Under the pieces are notes generated by a model, which was not told the origin of the DNA, made no database searches, and was given only the letters and a program-made list of their open reading frames with translations. DNA of 64,000 nucleotides from Fimbriimonadaceae bacterium (GTDB lineage: Bacteria; Armatimonadota; Fimbriimonadia; Fimbriimonadales; Fimbriimonadaceae). Of this stretch, positions 24,581-32,867 are shown piece by piece. Positions within the stretch are counted from its first letter, which is position 1. Each line of letters begins with the position of its first letter. The stretch spans positions 1 through 64,000 of the forward strand of contig JADLBH010000018.1 in the NCBI GenBank assembly GCA_020847855.1, read 5' to 3'. Both the position numbers and the translations under genes were made by a program.

Positions 24581-25462
24581 CTAGAACCGGCCGTCGTGCA
24601 TCAGCTCGCCGTTCGAGGCGCGGAGGAACACATAGTCGAATTCGTCTTGGCCCGGCCAGAACGGGTTGGAGAAACTCACCTTGTACGCTTGTAAAATCGC
24701 ACCGATCTCAGGTTCTCGGCCGTGCGCCGAGCGATACTGCTCGACCCACTGGGGGCCGGCGATGCACCAGCCCTTTTGCACGCTCGAGACCCTGCGCCAC
24801 TCGGCCGGGTATTGCGTAGGGTCGTCGGCGTCTATCGCCGCCCAGAGGTGCTCCGTAGCCCGCCGCGCACCGGCCTCGCCAATGTCCCCGGGCTCATTGA
24901 TGAACCGGAGAGAGTCAACCAAGCCGTAGAAGAGGACGGCCCCGTCCCATCGGTCGTACGCGACTGTCCAACGGTTGCGGCCCTTCATGCTCATAGGGTC
25001 GCCGATCCGCCGGCCCTGGACGTGGGCCGTGCCAAACGACCTCATACGACTGGGCTCTCTCGAGCTGATCTCCTCAGGATCGAGCCGGATCTCCTCGATC
25101 TCGAACTCGCCGTCCAGCCCGAGCGCGACGAGGAGGCGCTGGGCCTTGGCTCGAACTTCAGGCTCGGTGTTGAGCAAAAGCTCTACGTCGCGGCGACGAC
25201 CGAAAGATCGCTCTGCCTGATTGTCGCTGGAGTACCGCAACACGCGCCCGTCCTTGACTCGGTATACGATGGAACTGGCAAGGCCGAATGTTTGCGAACG
25301 TTCGCCTGCGTTGACTGCACGAACGTCTCGAAGCGCGAGCCCTGTCACATCACGACCGATGGCCTGAAGGAACTGCAAGCTTGGATCGGTGCCGGTGTTG
25401 AGCTCTCCAGCAGGATTCAAGGTAACGGCGAACCGCATGGCGAGAATCAAGGTTGCATTCAT
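24581..25462 (-). CDS. Exported protein of unknown function, partner of the CHAT-like gene
   Basis: A 293-residue protein; the N-terminus (MNATLILAMRFAVTL) could be a short signal peptide. It is rich in charged and aromatic residues with no family that I recognise; the middle is mixed alpha/beta (KDGRVLRYSSDNQ, RRDVELLLNTEPEVRAKAQR). Its ATG overlaps the stop of the preceding gene by the ATGA arrangement and has a GGAAGG ribosome site in the end of that gene, so the two are translationally coupled. The unit probably serves one function. Confidence 0.7.
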   Translation of the reverse strand: MNATLILAMRFAVTLNPAGELNTGTDPSLQFLQAIGRDVTGLALRDVRAVNAGERSQTFGLASSIVYRVKDGRVLRYSSDNQAERSFGRRRDVELLLNTEPEVRAKAQRLLVALGLDGEFEIEEIRLDPEEISSREPSRMRSFGTAHVQGRRIGDPMSMKGRNRWTVAYDRWDGAVLFYGLVDSLRFINEPGDIGEAGARRATEHLWAAIDADDPTQYPAEWRRVSSVQKGWCIAGPQWVEQYRSAHGREPEIGAILQAYKVSFSNPFWPGQDEFDYVFLRASNGELMHDGRF

Positions 25463-26487
25463 TGGTTATCCTTCCAGGTAGTGTGAACTGCGTTCGAACC
25501 GTCGTAGAGCCACCGCGGCCGCGCGAGACTGTCTCCAAATAGCAGGACATTCGCAGCGAAGCCACCGTACTTGCTGGCGAGTGAGGTTGTTCCTCCAGCG
25601 CTCCACTCGTCTTCGGCCGCCTTCAAGACTGTACAGCCGTCGGCCACGCGGTCGGCGATGCCGTAGAACATCTGCAACATCTCTACGTTTTCCATCGTGA
25701 TCTTGAACGCGACGACGCAGCGGTTCGTAGTGCTTCCCGCCTCGCTCAAGTATGCGTTCGGTACGGCGTCGTTGTCGTTCTCCGCGACGCGGCACGAGGC
25801 GAGGAACGCGAAGTAGAGCGGGAACAGCCCTCCCGGGACCGCGCCCTGCACCACAGCATCGTTGACCGCCGTCGGCGCGGCAGGCGCCCAAATCACGCCG
25901 GGTGTGCCGTGGGCGAGGATGAAGTGGCTCGTCGCGGGCGGAAGCTCCGCGGTAACTGTGTTAGCCGACCAAGCGTTGTTGAAGACGTTCTTGACGACCT
26001 TGTGGTTCCAAGCCTGGAAGCCCGTGCCGACCCCCGAGCCGCTCGAGGACAGGGCCAGTGCCTTGTGCTGGATGAGGACAGCCCCGTTGTAGACTTGCCG
26101 TGTGGTGATCAACTTCGGCTCGACGCTAGTCGTCTGGCCGTTGTGCCAGACCGTGGCGTGGAGCCAGAACTCGACGGTCTCGCCGTGGATCCAGTGGGTC
26201 GAGTCGAACTTGCAGAAAAGCTCGGCTTCGGGCACGACCGCATACGGCGGCGGTTCCATGGGAGGCAGGAACTCCTCGATGTCCAGCTCGTCCGAGGGCT
26301 GGCTCGGCGACCGGCTCTCTAGCCAGGTAGAGACGATGCTCGTCTCCCCGGCCTCGATCTCGACGTGGACGCGGATCTCGTGGTACGTGCCGCTCAGGGG
26401 GGTGCTGGGGGCCGTCACCAACGTTCCATCTACTGCGCTAGCGGTTCCACCAACGAGGACGGATAGCGCCACCGCACCGCACCGCAC
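25459..26487 (-). CDS. Secreted CHAT/caspase-fold-like protein, possibly phase-variable
   Basis: The open frame codes 342 residues from the GTG at 26487. A signal peptide (MRCGAVALSVLVGGTASA) is followed by a beta-rich domain (20-130) and then a region like CHAT or other clan CD proteases: a hydrophobic strand ending HFILAHGTPG (His193-Gly194), another ending FAFLASCRVAEN (Cys232), and then VVAF, MFYGIADRVADGCTVLKAAED, which fits the last helix of that fold. The ATG at 26495, which sits 7 nt after TATGAT and would code a typical MKRC signal, is in another frame; losing one GCGGT unit from the repeat at 26471-26490 would join it to the gene. So the assembled copy may be in an OFF state or start at the weaker GTG. 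Confidence 0.65.
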   Translation of the reverse strand: MRCGAVALSVLVGGTASAVDGTLVTAPSTPLSGTYHEIRVHVEIEAGETSIVSTWLESRSPSQPSDELDIEEFLPPMEPPPYAVVPEAELFCKFDSTHWIHGETVEFWLHATVWHNGQTTSVEPKLITTRQVYNGAVLIQHKALALSSSGSGVGTGFQAWNHKVVKNVFNNAWSANTVTAELPPATSHFILAHGTPGVIWAPAAPTAVNDAVVQGAVPGGLFPLYFAFLASCRVAENDNDAVPNAYLSEAGSTTNRCVVAFKITMENVEMLQMFYGIADRVADGCTVLKAAEDEWSAGGTTSLASKYGGFAANVLLFGDSLARPRWLYDGSNAVHTTWKDNQ

Positions 26488-26490
26488 CGC
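26471..26490 (-). repeat. Pentanucleotide tandem repeat, four GCGGT units
   Basis: Four perfect GCGGT units (minus strand) lie in the first codons of the secreted CHAT-like gene. Units of five shift the reading frame by two, which is the typical layout of a slipped-strand contingency locus. Confidence 0.8.
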
Positions 26491-26502
26491 TTCATGTGGC
26501 CA

Positions 26503-26532
26503 ATCATATCGGTGCAGCCGCAGGTTTGTCAA
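26503..26532 (-). promoter_or_regulatory. Consensus sigma-70 type promoter
   Basis: TTGACA (26532-26527), an 18-nt spacer and TATGAT (26508-26503) on the minus strand. This is the only strong -35/-10 pair that I noticed. The ATG at 26495 starts 7 nt after the -10. Confidence 0.75.
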
Positions 26533-26665
26533 GCCTCTCTCCGCGCTTTCCTCGCGGAACTCGAGAGGCGGACTGGACGCTCGTGCGCAGCCGCAGGCGG
26601 GGCGCCTGCGGGTCGGGGCGCCCGGCCTCCCTAGGGCCGTGCCGACGACCGCCGGGCTGCGCCGG

Positions 26666-26671
26666 TAGTAT
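26666..26671 (+). promoter_or_regulatory. -10 box of the DsbA-like gene
   Basis: TAGTAT with a 7-nt gap to the ATG at 26679. Confidence 0.5.
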
Positions 26672-26678
26672 CCGAGCG

Positions 26679-27275
26679 ATGGTCGTCAAGATCGCCCACG
26701 ACTTCACTTGCCCTTGGTGCTGGATCGGGCTCAGCCAGGCCAACCGGCTGCGCGAGGAGTTCGGAACCGAGATCGTTTGGGCAGGATACGAACTCTGGCC
26801 CGAAAACCTCGATCGGCCCTCCGTCAAGCCGCCTGCGCTGAAGGACGAACGACGTCCCGCCACCCCGAGCCGGCTCGAACTCGCCTATGCTGCAGAAGGC
26901 ATGGCCCCCCCCACCGCCGAGCGGCCCAAGCTGATGCGCACCCACAACGCCCTCCAAGCCGCGGAGTTCGCCCGCGAAGCAGGAGCCCAGCATCAAGCCG
27001 TCGAAGCCATCTACCGCGCCCTCTGGGAGGAAGGTGACCGGATCGGAGACTTGGACGTCCTGCGCAGGGTCCTAGCGGGCATTTTGGACGTGGACGCCAT
27101 GGCCGCCGCCGTCGAAACCCGGCGATTCGCGGCCAGGATCGTCGCCTTTGACAACGACGCCTACTCCGTCGGGGTGTTCAATGTCCCAACCTTCTTCATC
27201 GGGGGCGAGAGGTACGCCGAACAGCCCTACGTCGTCCTCCATAGAGCCGTCAGGCAGGTTCTGGCCCCGGTGTGA
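26679..27275 (+). CDS. DsbA-family thiol oxidoreductase, FrnE-like
   Basis: A 198-residue cytoplasmic protein with a CPWC active site (TCPWCWIG, about residues 11-18), a helical insert and the C-terminal cis-Pro motif in VFNVPTFFIGG. It belongs to the DsbA/FrnE group that includes 2-hydroxychromene-2-carboxylate isomerases. It lacks a signal peptide. It precedes a RibD-like gene with a GTGA overlap, so the two are co-translated. Confidence 0.88.
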   Translation: MVVKIAHDFTCPWCWIGLSQANRLREEFGTEIVWAGYELWPENLDRPSVKPPALKDERRPATPSRLELAYAAEGMAPPTAERPKLMRTHNALQAAEFAREAGAQHQAVEAIYRALWEEGDRIGDLDVLRRVLAGILDVDAMAAAVETRRFAARIVAFDNDAYSVGVFNVPTFFIGGERYAEQPYVVLHRAVRQVLAPV

Positions 27276-27946
27276 CAGAACCGGTCTACGGTCACCTGGA
27301 GTTTCCTGCCGCCCCCGCTGAACGGCCCTACGCCTACATCAACATGGTGACGACCATAGACGGCAAGTCGGTCACCGGTATGAGGACTGAGGACGTTCAG
27401 GATTTGGGAAGCAGCCTCGACCACGCCACGATGCGCACCATCGAGGCCACAGCGGACGCGGTGCTGATCGGAGCGGGCTCCCTCCGAGCGACCGCGAAGC
27501 TACAGTACGCCCCCCGTCTCGCCAGGTTCGTCGTGAGTCGGAGCGGAGATCTGGACCTATCCTCCCCGTTCTTCGTCAAGTCCCCTGAGAACGCCTGGGT
27601 GGTAACGGCCCGCGCGGGCGCGAAGAGGCTCGAGGGACGGGCGCACTGCCTGGTCGCTGGGGAAGCCGACGTGGACTTGACAGAGGCCTTGCGCAGGATG
27701 CGAGTGGAGATGGGGATCGGCAGGCTCCTCATCGAAGGCGGAAGCGAGCTCAATGCATCCTTGCTTGCCCTGGACGTCGTGGATGAGTTGTTCCTCACCC
27801 TTGCGCCCCTAGTGAAGCTGGGCAGAACCACCCCGACCTATGCCGACGGCGAAGCCCTGAGCCGGGGTGCCCTCTTGGGGTTTGGCTTGCTCAGCTCGAT
27901 CTCGGTCGGAGACGAGGTCTTCCTTCGGTATAAGAGGCTGCGTTGA
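27272..27946 (+). CDS. RibD C-terminal domain (DHFR-fold) reductase
   Basis: A 224-residue protein of the RibD_C / dihydrofolate-reductase fold. The start AYINMVTTIDGK, an AVLIGAGSLRATAKLQYAP segment, and GRLLIEGGSELNASLL are the family signatures; in RibD this domain reduces the pyrimidine ring with NADPH. There is no deaminase domain, so it is a stand-alone reductase. The start overlaps the previous gene and the TTG of the ABC permease overlaps its stop, so three genes are tightly linked. Confidence 0.85.
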   Translation: MTEPVYGHLEFPAAPAERPYAYINMVTTIDGKSVTGMRTEDVQDLGSSLDHATMRTIEATADAVLIGAGSLRATAKLQYAPRLARFVVSRSGDLDLSSPFFVKSPENAWVVTARAGAKRLEGRAHCLVAGEADVDLTEALRRMRVEMGIGRLLIEGGSELNASLLALDVVDELFLTLAPLVKLGRTTPTYADGEALSRGALLGFGLLSSISVGDEVFLRYKRLR

Positions 27947-29088
27947 CCCGATACCCTCTGGCACCGGTCACGTTCCTGACTAGGAACATGACCAAGATCA
28001 TGCCCATGGTCGGGGTCATCGTGTTGGCGACCTTGCTCGTTGCCGGGATTGTCGCGATCATGGACTCCATCCCTCTCTCGATCCGTACGACGTACGGGTA
28101 CTCCAAGAACTACCTCGGAGTGAGCCCACGGGGCGACAACGATCTCACCCCCAAGCTTCGGCGGATTCTCGAAGAGGAGTCTCCAGTACCGATTGGCGAC
28201 CTGATGACCTGTCGGGCCTCGAACTTTGAGGTCCGGTCCATCGTAGGGCCTTGGCAGTTCGTGATCATCGGCCTTCACGACGAGGATGTGAAGCCATACC
28301 TTGACCGCATGGGTGGGGGCAAGCTCGTGGGACGGCTGCCGAAGGCGGGACTTCCCGAGGCACTGGTGAGCGCACCCTTGGCGCGGAACCTTGGCCTTGG
28401 GATCGGCGACCAGTTGTTGGGCCCGAACACTCAAGACTCTTACTCCGCCTTGCCCGTCAAGGTCGTGGGAATCGTCGAAAACCCGCTTTGGCTCGCCCTC
28501 ACGTCCTTCGAATACCTTGCGCTGTACCATCTTCCTCCCATTGACCTCCTTATCGCCATGTCCAAGGATCCCGCCCGGCAGGCCGAGATGGACTCGTGGA
28601 CGGTCGCGCGGTTCGAGAAGGAGCGGGCGAGGGTATTCACCTTTGCGGAATTGGAAAAGCAGACCGACAAGATGTTCGAGATCCTCTACATGATCCTGAA
28701 CGTGGTGATCGGGCTCCTGGTCGTGGTGATCACGGTGATGATGTCGCTCTTGATGGGGATCTACGTCGGCCAGCGGATGAACGAGTTCGGCCTCCTCCAG
28801 GCACTGGGCTTCACGCGAGAGCGCCTGGTCCGGCGGAGCTTGGCCGAGGCCTTGATCGTGGTGGGGCTTGGCTGGGCGTCGGGAGTGCTGGTCTCCTTTG
28901 GGTTCCTGTCCCTGATCAAAGCCGTCCTCTTCGAGCCGAACGCCTTCATGCTCGACCCGCTCGCTCCCCGAGCCTATGCCTATACGCTTCCGATCCCGGT
29001 GGCCATTGCGTTGGCGGTCTCTTGGAACGTGGTGAACCGGTTTCGTCGGTTCGATCCGATCGCCGTGATCGAGAGGAGGTCCGCGTGA
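27943..29088 (+). CDS. ABC exporter permease, MacB/FtsX family
   Basis: A 381-residue inner-membrane protein: one N-terminal helix (about 15-37), an external domain of about 220 residues with no recognised motif, and three C-terminal helices (starting MILNVVIGLLVVVITVMMSL). The FtsX-type signature MNEFGLLQALGFTRERLVRR lies between helices 2 and 3. It pairs with the ATP-binding protein that overlaps its stop. The family exports lipoproteins or peptides, or transmits mechanical signals. TTG start. Confidence 0.85.
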   Translation: MTRYPLAPVTFLTRNMTKIMPMVGVIVLATLLVAGIVAIMDSIPLSIRTTYGYSKNYLGVSPRGDNDLTPKLRRILEEESPVPIGDLMTCRASNFEVRSIVGPWQFVIIGLHDEDVKPYLDRMGGGKLVGRLPKAGLPEALVSAPLARNLGLGIGDQLLGPNTQDSYSALPVKVVGIVENPLWLALTSFEYLALYHLPPIDLLIAMSKDPARQAEMDSWTVARFEKERARVFTFAELEKQTDKMFEILYMILNVVIGLLVVVITVMMSLLMGIYVGQRMNEFGLLQALGFTRERLVRRSLAEALIVVGLGWASGVLVSFGFLSLIKAVLFEPNAFMLDPLAPRAYAYTLPIPVAIALAVSWNVVNRFRRFDPIAVIERRSA

Positions 29089-29747
29089 TCCAGGCGTGCG
29101 GAGTAGGACTGGAGTACGCCGACCATGGTAAGTCGGTCTGTGCCTGCGCGGAGATTGACCTGGAAGTCAAGCCTGCCGAGTTCCTCGGGGTACTAGGGCC
29201 CTCCGGCTCCGGCAAGTCGTCCTTGCTCTACTTGCTCTCGGGGTTGAAGCGACCCACTTCCGGACGGGTGGAGTATCGCGGCACGAGCCTGTCCACGATG
29301 CAGGACGCCGAGCGAGCGGCTTTGCGCTGGAGCAAGTTCGGCTTTGTCTTCCAACAGCCGTACCTGTTAGGCTATCTAACGGCGGTCGAGAACGTCACGA
29401 CGGGATGTCCTGGAACCACGATGGAGGAAGCGATGGAGCGGCTCTCCATCCTTGGACTGGCCGAGAAGGCCCACCGGCTGCCGCACGAGCTGAGCGGGGG
29501 CGAGCGACAGCGGGTGTGCGTCGCTCGCGCCCTTGCCGGTTCCCCCGAGGTTGTTTTCGCGGACGAGCCTACGGCAAACCTCGATCACACCAAGGGGTTT
29601 GAGGTGGTGGCGGCCCTTCTGCAGAACCGTGGCGAGGGTGCCTTGGTCTTGGTCACCCACGACCCGGCGATCCTCAAGGACGCGAACCGAACGGTGACGA
29701 TGAACGACGGAAGGCTCAGTTGCGGCATGGCTCCCACACGTGACTGA
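29085..29747 (+). CDS. ABC exporter ATP-binding protein, LolD/MacB type
   Basis: A 220-residue ATPase. Walker A: GPSGSGKSSLL; Q-loop: FVFQQPYLL; signature: LSGGERQRVCVARAL; Walker B: VVFADEPTANLD; switch His: LVTHDP. All catalytic residues are present. It has a strong GAGGAGGT ribosome site and a GTG start that overlaps the permease stop. A perfect 16-bp palindromic hairpin follows directly. Confidence 0.92.
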   Translation: MIQACGVGLEYADHGKSVCACAEIDLEVKPAEFLGVLGPSGSGKSSLLYLLSGLKRPTSGRVEYRGTSLSTMQDAERAALRWSKFGFVFQQPYLLGYLTAVENVTTGCPGTTMEEAMERLSILGLAEKAHRLPHELSGGERQRVCVARALAGSPEVVFADEPTANLDHTKGFEVVAALLQNRGEGALVLVTHDPAILKDANRTVTMNDGRLSCGMAPTRD

Positions 29748-29748
29748 G

Positions 29749-29764
29749 GCATCGGGCCCGATGC
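29749..29764 (+). terminator. Terminator after the ABC operon
   Basis: A perfect 16-bp palindrome (gcatcgggcccgatgc) begins 1 nt after the stop codon. Confidence 0.6.
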
Positions 29765-29794
29765 TTGCAACCTTGTTCGCGCTTGGGTACTCTA

Positions 29795-30041
29795 TAGGTT
29801 CGCGCCAAAAGCCTCCGGATTGTCCGGTAGCCAGGCGCCAATAGTGGAAAACCTCCTCTCTAGAACAAGGTGAGAGGGCGGGGGAGACGGCAGGTGCGTA
29901 AAGTACGGCGGCCGTGTCCCACGGCAGGCCCCCCAAGGGCAGGCAGGGTTTCCATGTCGTCGTTCGGTCGTGCAGGGGCCGAGCCGAGGATCCTCGGTTC
30001 GGGTTCTCACACCAGAAAACTGGAACCAGAGGAAATCTTGA
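29795..30041 (+). promoter_or_regulatory. Long structured leader upstream of speD
   Basis: About 250 nt without a gene. Hairpins: cctctc/gagagg (29855-29877), ccgtg/cacgg (29912-29924), a 14-bp palindrome (29984-29997), and ggtt...ccag-aaaa-ctgg...aacc (30002-30027) that ends only 15 nt before the speD TTG. A TACTCT sequence near 29790 could be the -10. The last hairpin adjoins the ribosome site (AGAGGAAA). It may be a riboswitch or attenuator responding to SAM or polyamine, but I do not recognise a class. Confidence 0.4.
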
Positions 30042-30650
30042 TTGGCATACCTTCCGTTCATACTTAGCGCACTCGCCCTTGCCACCGCCGTACCGCTCGC
30101 AGGTTCGGGGTGGTTCTCCCGCCTCCGCTCGCGGATCTTCAAGCGACGACCCGATCTCACGATCGCCGAGCCGCCGCGCATCCCGAACGACGCAGGTTGG
30201 GAACTCATTCACAGCGAGAACGCCGATCGGTTCTCGGCCTGGCTCGGCAGCGATAGCGACGGGTTGCCCATGCTCGGAGACGAGGAGTGCTCCCTAGGTT
30301 CGCACCTCTTGATCGAGTTGTTCGACTGTGATGGGACCGCGCTCGAGCAGGAGGCATCGGTCGGCACCGCGATGCGCGAAGCAGCGGTGGAGAGCAACGC
30401 GACCGTGGTCGCAGAGTCGTTTCACGAGTTCAAGCCGTGGGGCGTCTCCGGTGCGGTCATCATCCAAGAGTCGCACTACACGATCCACACTTGGCCGGAG
30501 CACGGCTATGCTGCGATTGACCTCTTCTATTGCGGCGGGACGGTGAACGTGCGTCGCGCGGTCGAGGTGCTCAGGGTCCGGTTCCGACCGAAAAGGATCA
30601 AGTTCCTCCTCGTTCGGCGCGGGATCCAGAGCGAGGTCGAGCCGGGCTAG
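30042..30650 (+). CDS. speD: S-adenosylmethionine decarboxylase proenzyme with N-terminal membrane helix
   Basis: A 202-residue proenzyme that cleaves itself and gives the pyruvoyl enzyme making decarboxylated SAM for spermidine synthesis. The cleavage site lies in IIQESHYTIHTWPEHGYA, between Glu and Ser; the GSHLLIELFDCDG and AIDLFYCG segments are typical. Unlike most bacterial SpeD (about 115-130 residues), it has about 70 more residues in front, beginning with a hydrophobic helix (MAYLPFILSALALATAVPLAG) and a basic stretch RLRSRIFKRR, so it may be membrane-anchored. The TTG start has a good AGAGGAAA site. speE lies 1.2 kb downstream. Confidence 0.88.
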   Translation: MAYLPFILSALALATAVPLAGSGWFSRLRSRIFKRRPDLTIAEPPRIPNDAGWELIHSENADRFSAWLGSDSDGLPMLGDEECSLGSHLLIELFDCDGTALEQEASVGTAMREAAVESNATVVAESFHEFKPWGVSGAVIIQESHYTIHTWPEHGYAAIDLFYCGGTVNVRRAVEVLRVRFRPKRIKFLLVRRGIQSEVEPG

Positions 30651-31738
30651 TCCCGCCAGTCCGCAACGAACAAGTTCGTCTCGCCGTGAACCGAGCCATA
30701 CCGGTTGCTCGCCCACACGAGCCTCCTCCCATCGCGCGAGAACATAGGAAATCCGTCGAACTCCCCGGTGAAGGTGACTTGCTCGAGCCCCCGCCCATCC
30801 TTGCCAATGAGGAAGAGGTCGAACTCGCGTCCTTTCGGGTCATGGTGATTGCTGGAGAAGACGATCCTCTTTCCATCGGGGTGGAGGAACGGGGCGAAGG
30901 CTGCGCCGCCCAGATGGGTCACTGGCCTGGCATAGCGCCCTTGAGCGTCCATCACCCAGATATCGAGGTTCTTCGGCCGGACAAGGTTCTCCCCCAGGAG
31001 GTTCGTGTACTCGCGCATGGCCTCGGGGGTGAGGGTCGGGGCACGCCGGTACACGATGACCTTGCTGTCCCAGCTCACGAAGGGCCCGCCGTCGTAGCCG
31101 ATCTGGTCGGTGAGCCGCCGGATCCCCGTGCCGTCCAAGTTCGCGCGGTAGATATCCAGGTCGCCGTCCCAGTTCGCCGTAAACGTCATGAAGGTGCCGT
31201 CCGGTGCGATCGTGGTCTCGGCGACGTAGCCTTCTCTTCCGATCACTTGGCTGAGTTTGCCGGTCTTGAGATCCTTGCGGAAGAGGGAGAACTGCGGGTT
31301 GACCATCCAGACATAGCCTTTGCTCATGTCCACCGGCGGCTGCGCTCCTTCGTTCACCATGTGGGTGCTGCTGAAATAGAGGTATCGGCCGTCCGGTGAG
31401 AAGAAGCTGCACGTGCATCGTCCCAGTCCGGTGCTTTGAAGCTTGCGCTGGGTACCGTCGGCGTTCATGGTGAAGATCTGTTCGTCGGGGAGGCCGGGCT
31501 GCCGGGACTGGAACGTGAGCCGTTTGCCGCTCGCGTCCCAGTAGGCTTCGGCGTTCTGGCCTCCGAACGTGAGTTGACGGATGTTGTGGAGGTGCCGCTC
31601 GCGCGGTTCTGCCTTGCGCGGCGCAGAGGGGCTCCAGTCGCTCATGGGCTTGGCTTGGGCAGGCATAGGGGACGGGACCGTGTGCTCCGGGCACCGAGGA
31701 GAGTTTGCGGCGAACAGGCACAGTAGGGCGAAGTTCAC
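30647..31738 (-). CDS. Secreted TolB-like beta-propeller protein
   Basis: A 363-residue protein with a short signal-like N-terminus and repeated propeller blades of the WD40-like PD40 type: AYWDASGKRLTFQSRQPG, SFFSPDGRYLYFSSTH, APDGTFMTFTANWDGDLDIY, HPDGKRIVFSSNHHDPKG and FSRDGRRLVWASNRYGS. TolB-like propellers act in the periplasm as binding platforms or, when fused, as peptidase domains; no peptidase is present here. The stop overlaps the speD stop from the other strand by 4 nt. Confidence 0.85.
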   Translation of the reverse strand: MNFALLCLFAANSPRCPEHTVPSPMPAQAKPMSDWSPSAPRKAEPRERHLHNIRQLTFGGQNAEAYWDASGKRLTFQSRQPGLPDEQIFTMNADGTQRKLQSTGLGRCTCSFFSPDGRYLYFSSTHMVNEGAQPPVDMSKGYVWMVNPQFSLFRKDLKTGKLSQVIGREGYVAETTIAPDGTFMTFTANWDGDLDIYRANLDGTGIRRLTDQIGYDGGPFVSWDSKVIVYRRAPTLTPEAMREYTNLLGENLVRPKNLDIWVMDAQGRYARPVTHLGGAAFAPFLHPDGKRIVFSSNHHDPKGREFDLFLIGKDGRGLEQVTFTGEFDGFPMFSRDGRRLVWASNRYGSVHGETNLFVADWRD

Positions 31739-31878
31739 GCCTCAGTCTGTGCCTCGTCAAACCATGGCGTGGTGTCCGTAATGACGGAGCCATGTCCGTT
31801 CTGCTGGGCCGTGCTCCCTCACCAAGGCAAGTCCGTCATGGTCCCCTTGTTCGCCGAGGGGTAAGTTCGCGGCCTCGG

Positions 31879-32817
31879 ATGTCTGACCGCCTCTTTTCCC
31901 AATCCACGGGCATGTTCATTGCCGAAACGCACACGGATGCCGTGACTTGGCTCTTCTCGGTGGACAAGTTCCTCGTCGAGGGCAGGACGAAGTATCAGCA
32001 GTACCAAATCGTTGAGATGCCGACCTTTGGCAAGACCCTCTTCTTGGACTACAAGATCCAATCGAGCTTGCTCGACGAGTATGTCTATCACGAGTCCATG
32101 GTGCAGCCTGCGATGGTGACGCACCCGAACCCGCGACGGGTCTTGGTGTGCGGCGGCGGCGAAGGGGCGACCTTGTGGCAGGCACTGCGGCACGGAACGG
32201 TCCAGGAGGCCCACATGGTGGACTTGGACGAGGAGCTTATCCAAATGGTGAAGGTCCACATGAAGGAATGGCACCACGACTGCTTTGACGACCCTCGGGC
32301 GACGCTGGTCCACCAAGACGCCCGAAAGTGGGTGGAGGACGCTGCTCCCGGAACCTATGACGTGGTCCTGAGCGACCTCCCAGGCCCGATCGAGGGCGGA
32401 CCCGCCCTCTACCTCTATACCAAGGAGTACTTCGAGCACGTCGGCCGTTGCCTCTCCGATGACGGCGTGTTCGTCCTCCAAGCAGGCGCTTGCAACGAGA
32501 CCTATCCCTATTGCTTTGCCTGCATCCACAAGACGCTCGATACTTTGCGTGAGACCTTCCCCGTAGTGCGAGGGTACTACGGGCTCGTCACGACCTTCCA
32601 GATGCCCTGGGGGTTCATTCTCGCGAGCAAGGGCCCAGACCCGCTGTCGCTCGATCCCCAAGAAATCGCAAGCCGCCTTACGGCCCGAGGGCTCGAAAAC
32701 CGGTACTGCACGCCACGGTTCATGCCCTCGATGTTCACGTTGCCCGAGTACATGCTCCGAGAGATCGAAAAAGGGAGGGTCTTGACGGACGAAGAGCCTT
32801 TCCTTTGGACTGCATAG
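31879..32817 (+). CDS. speE: Spermidine synthase (aminopropyltransferase)
   Basis: A 312-residue cytosolic enzyme that moves an aminopropyl group from decarboxylated SAM to putrescine. The Rossmann motif VLVCGGGEGATLWQALRH, the acid VDLDEELI, and LVHQDARKWVEDA followed by YDVVLSDLPGPIEGG are all in place. Length is normal. A GTG-led longer frame from 31705 is not supported, and an ATG at 31912 would be a shorter alternative; 31879 covers the conserved start. It partners speD. Confidence 0.92.
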   Translation: MSDRLFSQSTGMFIAETHTDAVTWLFSVDKFLVEGRTKYQQYQIVEMPTFGKTLFLDYKIQSSLLDEYVYHESMVQPAMVTHPNPRRVLVCGGGEGATLWQALRHGTVQEAHMVDLDEELIQMVKVHMKEWHHDCFDDPRATLVHQDARKWVEDAAPGTYDVVLSDLPGPIEGGPALYLYTKEYFEHVGRCLSDDGVFVLQAGACNETYPYCFACIHKTLDTLRETFPVVRGYYGLVTTFQMPWGFILASKGPDPLSLDPQEIASRLTARGLENRYCTPRFMPSMFTLPEYMLREIEKGRVLTDEEPFLWTA

Positions 32818-32867
32818 GTGGGTACGATCCAGCCTCTGGCCTCACCGGGGCCTCACAAAAAGGGACC

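Noticed and set aside
29376-30212. Minus-strand 278-residue frame opposite the ABC ATPase and speD leader
   Set aside because: It is the shadow of the ATPase gene plus the structured leader; composition is Arg/Ser/Gly-rich and no motif is seen.
31705-31878. Longer speE frame
   Set aside because: The extra 58 residues are Arg-rich and unlike SpeE; 31879 gives the normal N-terminus.
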